A stretch of 21,263 nt of DNA from the IMG/VR virus record IMGVR_UViG_3300036785_000613, positions 1 through 21,263 of that record; one strand, 5' to 3'. Position numbers and translations under genes: made by a program. Below are positions 1 through 5,690 of the stretch, piece by piece. The DNA is from a virus. The notes below the pieces were generated by a model that was not told the origin of the DNA, made no database searches, and worked only from the letters and a program-made list of their open reading frames with translations. How positions within the stretch are numbered: the first letter of the stretch is position 1; each line of letters starts with the position of its first letter.

Positions 1-929
1 CCACCTCTGATTGGGTTCAGATGGATGTGAAACGGGGAGGCAAGACTCTGGCACCCTTTATTCTGCCCCTAGAGGGACAGGTTATAGGTCGAAGGATTCC
101 CTATATGCGAACGATGGTGGAGGCACCTACCATTGCTCCAGCAAGGGTGATTACTCTTCGAGATGCTATTCGTCCTGGTTTTGGGGAAACCATGTATGAT
201 TATTTCTCCCCCGAGCAGAGGGTGGCGAATATGTTTGCAGAGGACTCCCTCGATATGGATGAGGAGATTGGTCGAACGGAGGAGTGGATGTGTTCCTCCA
301 TAATGTTCACGGGTAAGTTTCAATATTCTGTTCGAACCAAGACTCCAATTACGGTGGATTATAATTTCACCAACATTACGGCGGTACCTAAACCCTGGAC
401 CGATCCAACGGCCCTACCCTTGAATGATTTGCAATTAGCCCAGCAGGGGTTGAATGGTAATGGTTATTCTGGTAATGTGGCTATTTATGGTACCAAAGCT
501 TGGGCGGCTCTATGGAACAATCCCAGTGTTAAGGAGTTAATGAAGAATTTGTCCGGTTTGACTCCTATCAGTAGTTACACCCTGGGTCAGAGCATTCCAG
601 TGGGTACCCAAAGAGCACCGTCCTTCTCTTATCCTGTTATGGAGAATTGGATCTATAGTGCTACCTATATGGAGGGAGGAGTGGCAAAACCCTATGTGCC
701 GGAGGATAAGGTACTTATAGGTAGTAGCGATGTAAGAAATCGCATTATCTATGCCTTGGTTACCCAGATTGAGCAATCAGATGGGGAGTTTCATAGTTAC
801 TCCTCTGATCGGGTACCTAAGGTGGAATGTAATGTAAATAAGAATCTTTACATGTACACCGTAACCTCCCGTCCTGTGCCTATGCCTCAGGATCTGCTAT
901 CCTGGACAGTTTTGGACGGGGTTGTTTAG
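1..929 (+). CDS. Major capsid protein, lambda gpE type (5' end cut off)
   Basis: The frame is open to the left edge (first whole codon at base 3) and ends with TAG at 927-929, so about 308 C-terminal residues are present and the true start lies outside. The product would be the shell-forming subunit of the icosahedral head. Seen: a DVKRGGKTLAPF block near the left end, followed by a stretch rich in Pro, Ile and Arg ending RPGFGE, then a long beta-rich body with a GYSGNVAIYGTKAWAALW segment. The DVKRGG..LAPF opening and overall length match the phage capsid E family (usually 330-350 residues), so roughly 30 residues are missing. The ATG at 21 is internal, because coding similarity runs straight through it from further left. 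Its position just before adaptor and tail genes agrees with the lambda order E-FI-FII-Z-U. The family call is from pattern recognition. Confidence 0.85.
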   Translation, partial: TSDWVQMDVKRGGKTLAPFILPLEGQVIGRRIPYMRTMVEAPTIAPARVITLRDAIRPGFGETMYDYFSPEQRVANMFAEDSLDMDEEIGRTEEWMCSSIMFTGKFQYSVRTKTPITVDYNFTNITAVPKPWTDPTALPLNDLQLAQQGLNGNGYSGNVAIYGTKAWAALWNNPSVKELMKNLSGLTPISSYTLGQSIPVGTQRAPSFSYPVMENWIYSATYMEGGVAKPYVPEDKVLIGSSDVRNRIIYALVTQIEQSDGEFHSYSSDRVPKVECNVNKNLYMYTVTSRPVPMPQDLLSWTVLDGVV

Positions 930-935
930 AACTTT

Positions 936-1199
936 ATGGCAAGCGTAAAACTAAGAACCAACATGATAATTGCGGGGGCCTTCTACAAGTTTGGCACCAT
1001 TATTGACGAGCAGAAGGTGCCCCCGCAGTACCGGAAAAGGAAATACATACTGCGTGAAGGAGAGATAGATTATAGGGAAAAAGAACGTGAACAGCAAATG
1101 GCTATGGCAGAAAGGGAAATGGAGGAACTTAATAAAGGGGAGGACCTCCTAGTGGATGAAGGGGAGGATAATAAGGTAAGGAGGATAGGAAGACGATGA
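936..1199 (+). CDS. Small hypothetical protein with charged C-terminal helix
   Basis: 87 residues, not recognised. The first 45 residues look like a small compact domain (SVKLRTNMIIAGAFYKFGTI); the rest is a strongly charged, probably helical tail rich in Glu, Arg and Lys. It starts 6 bases after the capsid stop with no convincing Shine-Dalgarno site (upstream bases TAGAACTTT). It overlaps the next gene by ATGA at 1196-1199, so the two are probably translationally coupled. By position it occupies the place of lambda FI, between capsid and adaptor, but FI is longer and I see no direct similarity. A minor head or neck role is inferred only from location. Confidence 0.6.
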   Translation: MASVKLRTNMIIAGAFYKFGTIIDEQKVPPQYRKRKYILREGEIDYREKEREQQMAMAEREMEELNKGEDLLVDEGEDNKVRRIGRR

Positions 1200-1582
1200 T
1201 ACCAGAGCCCCCTCGGAAGTATGGGTTGCGAGATCAATATGAGGAGGACTTTATAATGGTCTTTGCCGAGAGGGCGGAGTTTGCTTGTTGGAAGGAGTTT
1301 GAGATAACGGAGAATAAGCAACCCAAGGTATTTGCAGATAGTGTGGTTTGGGATACCGAAGCTCTAAAGAAACGAATGATAGTACAACAACAGGGAGTTT
1401 ACCTGGGTAGTGTATTACTTTTCATTTTGAAGAGATGGTTTATGGTGGAGCCCAAACCTGGAGATATATTGTGGGAACACGTCCAACAGGGAGATAGGGT
1501 AATTAGGGAGGGATGGAGAGTTATGGATGTGACCGATTCTGAATATGTGTATGAGATAGGTTTAGATGAGTTATCAGCCTAG
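1196..1582 (+). CDS. Probable head-tail adaptor / head completion protein
   Basis: 128 residues. The ATG overlaps the upstream stop (ATGA), with GGAGG at 1181-1185 and AGGA at 1187-1190 upstream. The C-terminal half has the layout of small beta-barrel neck proteins: a hydrophobic strand (VYLGSVLLFILKRWF), then EPKPGDILWEHVQQGDRVIREGWRVMDV, i.e. a 'G-D-x-(hydrophobic)...G-W-x-V' pattern often seen in head-closure and adaptor proteins, ending in short strands. In lambda the equivalent slot holds FII, which joins head to tail. The role is inferred from size, fold-like pattern and position between capsid and a gpZ-like gene; no diagnostic catalytic motif is expected. Confidence 0.5.
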   Translation: MIPEPPRKYGLRDQYEEDFIMVFAERAEFACWKEFEITENKQPKVFADSVVWDTEALKKRMIVQQQGVYLGSVLLFILKRWFMVEPKPGDILWEHVQQGDRVIREGWRVMDVTDSEYVYEIGLDELSA

Positions 1583-1591
1583 GAGGTAAAA

Positions 1592-2212
1592 ATGTTATTA
1601 ATGGGAGTAGTTCCTCTAGGGTTTAAGGAGGCCGAAAAAGCATTGGAGGGTATCAAGAATGGATATCCTCGGGCAGCAAAGAATGCCATTAATGTGGGAT
1701 TACAGAAGGGTAAGGATACCGCAGTGGAGGCCATTACACATCGATATGTAATGTCTAATTCCAAGGTTAAGCAGGGTATAAAGGTAGAAAAGGCTTCCCT
1801 TAATAATCTAAAGGGAAATTTAGATATTAATGGGGAGATGCAAAGGATAGATCAATTTCGTCCTAAGATTAGATATATTAGGGGATCTAGGGGTCCCAAG
1901 AGACAGCTGGTTAGTGTTACCATTATACGGGGGCAGACCAAGGTTGTAAAGGGAGCTTTTAAGATACCGGATGGAAGAGTTATGGAAAGGAGGCAAAAAG
2001 ATAGGTTTCCGATATTTCCCGTTTCCACCATAGGTATTGCTCATATGGCGGGGCATCATGAGGTGGCACCAAAAATACAAAAAGCTATTAACTCCACAAT
2101 TTCTTCTCAGTTAAATAGTAATGTTAAAAAAGCCCAACAACAGCAGGCAAAAATTAATGCCCAAACAAGGGCTTTGGCAAGGAAAAAACTTATCCCTAGG
2201 GAGGTCAAATGA
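1592..2212 (+). CDS. Lambda gpZ-like minor tail protein
   Basis: 206 residues, starting after a strong AGGAGGT at 1581-1587 that overlaps the upstream TAG stop (1580-1582). Residues about 8-60 resemble the start of phage minor tail protein Z: an amphipathic helix in which many residues are Ala/Asn (GYPRAAKNAINVGLQKGKDT), then ITHRY and a 'S.SKVKQGI.V.KA' stretch. A middle 'F.P...' segment (IDQFRPK), a KGAF motif and a late hydrophobic P-x-F-P-x-S-T-I-G-I-A motif follow, in the order usual for that family. The C-terminus is a Gln/Lys-rich helix. In lambda, gpZ acts in tail completion before head joining. The ATGA overlap at 2209-2212 couples it to the next gene, again the lambda order (Z then U). 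Confidence 0.65.
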   Translation: MLLMGVVPLGFKEAEKALEGIKNGYPRAAKNAINVGLQKGKDTAVEAITHRYVMSNSKVKQGIKVEKASLNNLKGNLDINGEMQRIDQFRPKIRYIRGSRGPKRQLVSVTIIRGQTKVVKGAFKIPDGRVMERRQKDRFPIFPVSTIGIAHMAGHHEVAPKIQKAINSTISSQLNSNVKKAQQQQAKINAQTRALARKKLIPREVK

Positions 2213-2856
2213 CCATCTTCGAATTGGAGGATGCCCTGGTGGAGTTCTTTATCCAAAATACTCGGGACTATTTATTGCGTTCTAATCCGGAATCGGAATT
2301 AACCACTCCTCCCGCGGTTTGGAGTGGATTTATACCCCGTAATCAGGTGGGTGCGATTGTACCGGGAGATATTTCCACCTATCCCTGTATTATCATTAAT
2401 TCTCGACGAGGTAGTACCGAGGTAAATGGTTCCGATAGTGGTCAAGATACCGTGCAGGTGGAGGTTATAATGGGTGCCTTTGATGACGCCCTGGATCAGC
2501 AAGGTTATCGAGATGCTCTTAACTTCGTACAACGAATGAGAGATAGGCTGATAAACATTAGTATAATTAGACAAAGATTTCCTCTACTACAACCTCTTAA
2601 ATGGGAGGTTAATCGTTTTTATGGAGGAGAGGGTACGAACTATTTTCCCTATTTCTTTGCGGAGATGTTACTTATGTTTGCTCTACCGATTCCTGTCAGC
2701 CAGTATGATGTGGACTATGCTACGGGTGAAACTACTCCCGGTATATACAATGAATTTCCCATTCCTAGTGGAGCACAACCAAAGGCTAATTTTGAAATGC
2801 GAGGAGCTCCGGAGATGCCTCATGGCTACACTGTAAAAGACGAAGATAGAATTTAA
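2209..2856 (+). CDS. Probable tail terminator / tail completion protein
   Basis: 215 residues. It starts on an ATGA overlap with the gpZ-like gene and has AGGGAGG at 2198-2204, four bases before the ATG. Visible: an N-terminal helix (TIFELEDALVEFF), a GDISTYPCIIINSRRGS segment in which a Tyr-Pro precedes a hydrophobic strand, then a strand, a helix and a strand (VQVEVIMGAFDD, then YRDALNFVQRMRDRLIN). This layout is typical of the terminator proteins that cap the tail tube at the neck (lambda gpU position). The C-terminal 60 residues are acidic and proline-rich and look like an extension. The TAA stop at 2854-2856 lies inside repeat copy 1. Role by synteny and pattern only. Confidence 0.5.
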   Translation: MTIFELEDALVEFFIQNTRDYLLRSNPESELTTPPAVWSGFIPRNQVGAIVPGDISTYPCIIINSRRGSTEVNGSDSGQDTVQVEVIMGAFDDALDQQGYRDALNFVQRMRDRLINISIIRQRFPLLQPLKWEVNRFYGGEGTNYFPYFFAEMLLMFALPIPVSQYDVDYATGETTPGIYNEFPIPSGAQPKANFEMRGAPEMPHGYTVKDEDRI

Positions 2857-2872
2857 TAACCATTATTAAATT
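2850..2872. repeat. Stop-hairpin-start element, copy 1
   Basis: Perfect inverted repeat AATTTAATAA / TTATTAAATT, 10 bp on each side of a CCA centre (2860-2862); the longest stem of the seven copies. The upstream stop is in the left arm as in-frame TAA TAA (2854-2859). An ATG occurs 2 bases after the 19-base core (2873), as in the other copies, but here it opens only a five-codon ORF. Confidence 0.9.
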
Positions 2873-2890
2873 ATGCAAAGGATTGTATGA
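2873..2890 (+). other. Possible five-codon upstream ORF
   Basis: ATG CAA AGG ATT GTA TGA. The ATG sits exactly where the other repeat copies place a gene start. Its TGA (2888-2890) overlaps the ATG of the next gene (2887-2889) as ATGA. It could be a leader peptide ORF coupling translation, or the remnant of a gene start moved by a small indel. Unproven. Confidence 0.3.
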
Positions 2891-3144
2891 AAATGGATGC
2901 CAACTACATTTACATAGGTCCCAATTCTCCTCCCTTAGGACTACAGCAATGGAACCTATCCTTTGATCCGGAACCCCCCTTTACTATGAAACCCTTTATA
3001 GAGGCTAACCCCCTATTAAGATGTCTTTATATTCCCACGGAGGGTTTAGGGTTGGCTAGGAAAAATTTAAAGACCAATCCACAAAGTGTGGAGAGTTTGG
3101 CATATAAAGCTTTCGCTAGTATTATTAGTAAACTACCAAGATAG
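2887..3144 (+). CDS. Small hypothetical protein before the sheath gene
   Basis: 85 residues, not recognised with confidence. It begins with a beta-strand-like YIYIGPNSPPLGL followed by a Pro-rich stretch, then LRCLYIPTEGL and a basic helical end. AAAGGA at 2877-2882 gives a plausible ribosome binding site, unlike genes that start directly at the other repeat copies. The spacing to the sheath start at 3158 is 13 bases. Small proteins with a 'GP...LGL' start occur near neck and sheath genes in other myophages, but no function is claimed. Confidence 0.55.
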   Translation: MKMDANYIYIGPNSPPLGLQQWNLSFDPEPPFTMKPFIEANPLLRCLYIPTEGLGLARKNLKTNPQSVESLAYKAFASIISKLPR

Positions 3145-3157
3145 AAAGAAACGCAGA

Positions 3158-4666
3158 ATGGCAGTCTCAACATATAAACATGGCGTAACCTGGAAAGATG
3201 TAGCAACTTCCATTGTTTCGCCTATTACCGCAGATAGCGGAATTCCCGTTGCCACTGGAGCGGCACCGGTATTTATGGCGGATAGTCCAGCACCCTTAAA
3301 TATCCCTCGAATCTATCATAGTTTCGAGGAGGCAGTAGCGGAGATGGGATTTAGTAGTGATTTCAGGGCTTATCCCCTATGTGAGGTGATGTATAATTAC
3401 TTCGTATTACGTAATGTGGGTCCCATTATTTTAAATAATATATTGGATCCAAACGATAGTAGTTTTTGGGGAACACCCGTTGATGATCCCTATACCTTTA
3501 CTACTCCCTCCATTACAGTGGGTCCCAACATTCCTAAATCCTCGGTATCTGTTAAGGATGAAGCGGGTACCATTACCTATGTTTTGGGTACGGATTATGT
3601 ATTGAGTTATGATTCAAAGGGTAATTTGGTGGTTACTCAACTTCCTGCGATGGCGGGAGGAAACATTCCTCTGGGAGCAAATGTAAAGATAGATTATACC
3701 CCTCTTGATCCTAGTTTGATAACTAAGGTTGAAGTTATAGGAGGGGTTGATCAGACCACGGGCAAGGCTACCGGTATACAAGCGGTGGATGATGTATTCC
3801 CTGCTTTGGGTATTGTACCCGGTATTCTGTTGACTCCTGGTTGGGCTCAGATTCCGGAGGTCGCAGCGGTCCTAGCTTCCAAGTCGGATAATATTAATGG
3901 TTGTTTCAGATGTACCGCCTATGTAGATATTGATTCCACCGCGGTAATTAAGGCACAGGATGTATATGCCTGGAAGCAGGCTAACAATTATGTGGATCAT
4001 CGATTAATCGATTGTTGGCCTAGGGTCGCAATTGATGATACCCAAAGTTGGTTGTCCACTCAGGCAGCGGCTTTAACGGAATGGGTGGATCAGTCTAATG
4101 ATGATATTCCCTATGAGTCTCCTTCCAATAAGAACCTGAAGATGAATAAGACCATCGCGGGGCCACTAGATGCTCCCGTTGATCTATTCTTTGGTAAGGG
4201 TAGTGCAGATATGTTAAATGGACAGGGAATTGTTACCGCCATTAATTGGATTGGAGGTTGGAAACTATGGGGTAATAATACCTCGGTTTATCCGAGTAGT
4301 AGTGATCCCAAGGATCGATGGATTAGTGTTCGAAGGTCTACGGATTGGTTGGGTAATACGATTGTGTTAACCATTTACCAATTTGTGGATAAGCCCGGTA
4401 ATCGGAGGTTGATTGATGCGGTAATTGACTCCCTGAACATCTGGCTCAATAGTTTGGTGAGTAGTGGGGTTTCCCTAGGTGCAAGGGTGGAATTTCGACA
4501 AAGCGAGAATAGTGATGCGGACCTGTTGAATGGGCATTATACCTTCCATGTCTTTGAGGCCTTCCCCACTCCCGCAGAATGGATTGAGTTCTTGATTGAA
4601 TTCGATATAACCTACCTACAGGCTTTGTTTGTTTCCTCGCAGTCACAAACACCCCTGGCAGCTTAA
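3158..4666 (+). CDS. FI: Contractile tail sheath protein (P2 FI type)
   Basis: 502 residues with the start taken at 3158 (MAVSTYKHGV). The frame is open back to 3086, but those 24 extra residues overlap the upstream gene and do not look like a sheath N-terminus. The product forms the outer contractile tube. Seen: an N-terminal arm (YKHGVTWKDV), the early nucleotide-fold-like part with YHSFEEAVAEMGF, and a C-terminal domain of the sheath type (LIDAVIDSLNIWLNSLVSSG, then GARVEF and a long amphipathic end with EFDITYLQALF). Between about residues 118 and 188 there is an extra beta-rich segment (VLGTDYVLSYDSKGNLVV...KIDYTPLDPS), which makes the protein about 100 residues longer than P2 FI and probably forms a surface domain. 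The tube gene follows, as in P2. Confidence 0.9.
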   Translation: MAVSTYKHGVTWKDVATSIVSPITADSGIPVATGAAPVFMADSPAPLNIPRIYHSFEEAVAEMGFSSDFRAYPLCEVMYNYFVLRNVGPIILNNILDPNDSSFWGTPVDDPYTFTTPSITVGPNIPKSSVSVKDEAGTITYVLGTDYVLSYDSKGNLVVTQLPAMAGGNIPLGANVKIDYTPLDPSLITKVEVIGGVDQTTGKATGIQAVDDVFPALGIVPGILLTPGWAQIPEVAAVLASKSDNINGCFRCTAYVDIDSTAVIKAQDVYAWKQANNYVDHRLIDCWPRVAIDDTQSWLSTQAAALTEWVDQSNDDIPYESPSNKNLKMNKTIAGPLDAPVDLFFGKGSADMLNGQGIVTAINWIGGWKLWGNNTSVYPSSSDPKDRWISVRRSTDWLGNTIVLTIYQFVDKPGNRRLIDAVIDSLNIWLNSLVSSGVSLGARVEFRQSENSDADLLNGHYTFHVFEAFPTPAEWIEFLIEFDITYLQALFVSSQSQTPLAA

Positions 4667-4680
4667 TGGAGGATTGATTT

Positions 4681-5199
4681 ATGCCAATGGTTCCGAATCA
4701 GGTTAACAACTATAGTGTCTGGTATCAGGGTAATAGGTTTATAGGTATGGCAGATTGTACCTTACCCAACCTTGCTAACATGACAGATGAATTGAAGGGA
4801 GCAGGATTGGGGGGTGCTATTAACTTCCCCGTTGCTGCTCATTACAATGACTGGGCATTAACTATGAACTTTCATACCATTACTCGGGAGGGAGTACAGT
4901 TGATGCGTCAGGATGGATTGAAGATTGAGGCTCGGGCGGGTATGCAATATCTGGATACCGGTCCCCATAAACTATATATAGGGGCATGGAGATTTGTGAT
5001 GGCCATCTTACCTCGAGGTTTTGATCTGGGTAAGTTGGAGGTGGGAACCAAAGAAACGAATGCCATTGAGGTGGGGGTTACCTACATCAAGGCTTTGTTG
5101 GATGGGGAAGAGATGTTCGAGAAGGATAAAATTAACCTAATTGATAGAGTGTTGGGCGTAGATTACGCGGCAGCGATAAGAAGCGCCATTGGAATATGA
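4681..5199 (+). CDS. FII: Tail tube protein (P2 FII type)
   Basis: 172 residues, the usual size of the P2 FII family, with GGAGGA at 4668-4673 seven bases before the ATG. It forms the inner tube through which DNA passes. Seen: the family-like opening in which a 'VNNYSVWYQGNRFIGMADC' segment is followed by TLPNLANMTDELKGAGLGG, the typical 'P.L....e...G.G..G' pattern. A beta-rich middle, then EVGVTYIKALLDGEEMFEKD near the end, match the 'Y.k...dG.e..eiD' strand of the family. It overlaps the chaperone gene by ATGA at 5196-5199, as tightly coupled tube-chaperone genes often do. Confidence 0.93.
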   Translation: MPMVPNQVNNYSVWYQGNRFIGMADCTLPNLANMTDELKGAGLGGAINFPVAAHYNDWALTMNFHTITREGVQLMRQDGLKIEARAGMQYLDTGPHKLYIGAWRFVMAILPRGFDLGKLEVGTKETNAIEVGVTYIKALLDGEEMFEKDKINLIDRVLGVDYAAAIRSAIGI

Positions 5200-5513
5200 T
5201 AGTTAAACTTACAGAACCACAGCAGATAAATGGCTCAGAGATAACTGAGATTGACCTGAAGATTGAAAAGCTAAAGGGCAAGGTATTGTTGGAGTTGGCC
5301 GCAGGGTATAGGAAGTATAATAGGGAATATACTCCCGTCCTGGAATTGGATAGGGGATTCCAGGCATTTGTGGCAGGAAGTGTATGTGGAATTAACCCCG
5401 AGGATTTGGGGGAACTACTGGCTCCTGATTTTGTGGAGGTTTGTACTACAGTACAAAATTTTTTGTTAAAATCGGCGCCAGCGGTGGCAACTCCTCCTGT
5501 ATTGAAGTCCTAA
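5196..5513 (+). CDS. E: Tail assembly chaperone E (zero-frame product)
   Basis: 105 residues. It opens as phage tail chaperones of the P2 gpE family do (VKLTEPQQINGSEITEIDL, i.e. 'L..P....G.ei.el.l..lk'), followed by a helical body (LKGKVLLELAAGYRKYN) and a short disordered end. The family binds the tape measure during tail assembly and is absent from virions. It lies between tube and tape measure, the standard location. A slippery heptamer T TTT TTG at 5459-5465, in the zero frame, allows a -1 shift into E'; if used, the product is the first 90 residues plus about 69 more. The stop at 5511-5513 overlaps an ATG (TAATG) in the E' frame. Confidence 0.85.
   Translation: MIVKLTEPQQINGSEITEIDLKIEKLKGKVLLELAAGYRKYNREYTPVLELDRGFQAFVAGSVCGINPEDLGELLAPDFVEVCTTVQNFLLKSAPAVATPPVLKS
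5459..5465 (+). promoter_or_regulatory. Programmed -1 frameshift slippery site (T TTT TTG)
   Basis: Zero-frame codons here are AAT TTT TTG TTA AAA. T_TTT_TTG fits X XXY YYZ, and A_AAT_TTT (5456-5462), overlapping it, fits as well. T TTT TTG is, to my knowledge, the heptamer used in the P2 E/E' genes. A short GCCA/TGGC stem at 5477-5488, 12 bases downstream, may help but is only 4 bp. The -1 frame is open from here to 5674. Confidence 0.8.
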
Positions 5514-5674
5514 TGAGATTAATTCTAACCATGGCTAGGGTTTTTAACACCCCCATTAATGTCTGGTTGGATATGGAATTACCTAGACTATTTGAATGGG
5601 TAATCATTGCAGATGAGATGAGGCAGGAGGAAATGCAAAGGAATAATATGCAGATGGTGGGACCCGGGCTTTAA
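5465..5674 (+). CDS. Tail assembly chaperone extension E' (-1 frame)
   Basis: The -1-frame extension of E, counted from the first codon after the slip (GTT at 5465) to TAA at 5672-5674, 69 residues. Its core, NVWLDMELPRLFEWVIIADE followed by MRQEEMQRNN, is the amphipathic helical pattern with conserved Trp seen in chaperone C-terminal extensions. A minor E-E' fusion of about 159 residues would be expected, similar in size to P2 E+E'. An alternative is separate translation from ATG 5513, which overlaps the E stop (TAATG) in the same frame and would give 53 residues. The stop lies in repeat copy 2. Confidence 0.75.
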   Translation, partial: VKIGASGGNSSCIEVLMRLILTMARVFNTPINVWLDMELPRLFEWVIIADEMRQEEMQRNNMQMVGPGL

Positions 5675-5688
5675 TAACCATTATTAAT
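5670..5688. repeat. Stop-hairpin-start element, copy 2
   Basis: TTTAATAACCATTATTAAT, 7-bp arms (5671-5677 / 5681-5687) around CCA. It provides in-frame TAA TAA for E' (5672-5677). The tape measure ATG is at 5691, two bases after the core; no Shine-Dalgarno site can fit at the normal distance. Confidence 0.9.
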
Positions 5689-5690
5689 TT

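Noticed and set aside
3086-3157. Longer N-terminus for the sheath gene (start at 3086)
   Set aside because: The 24 extra residues overlap the upstream gene's 3' part, look like out-of-frame sequence, and the sheath-type N-terminus begins at 3158.
5657-5669. GGGACCCGGG as a terminator stem before the tape measure
   Set aside because: Only three-base arms and no T-run; it lies within the E' coding sequence.
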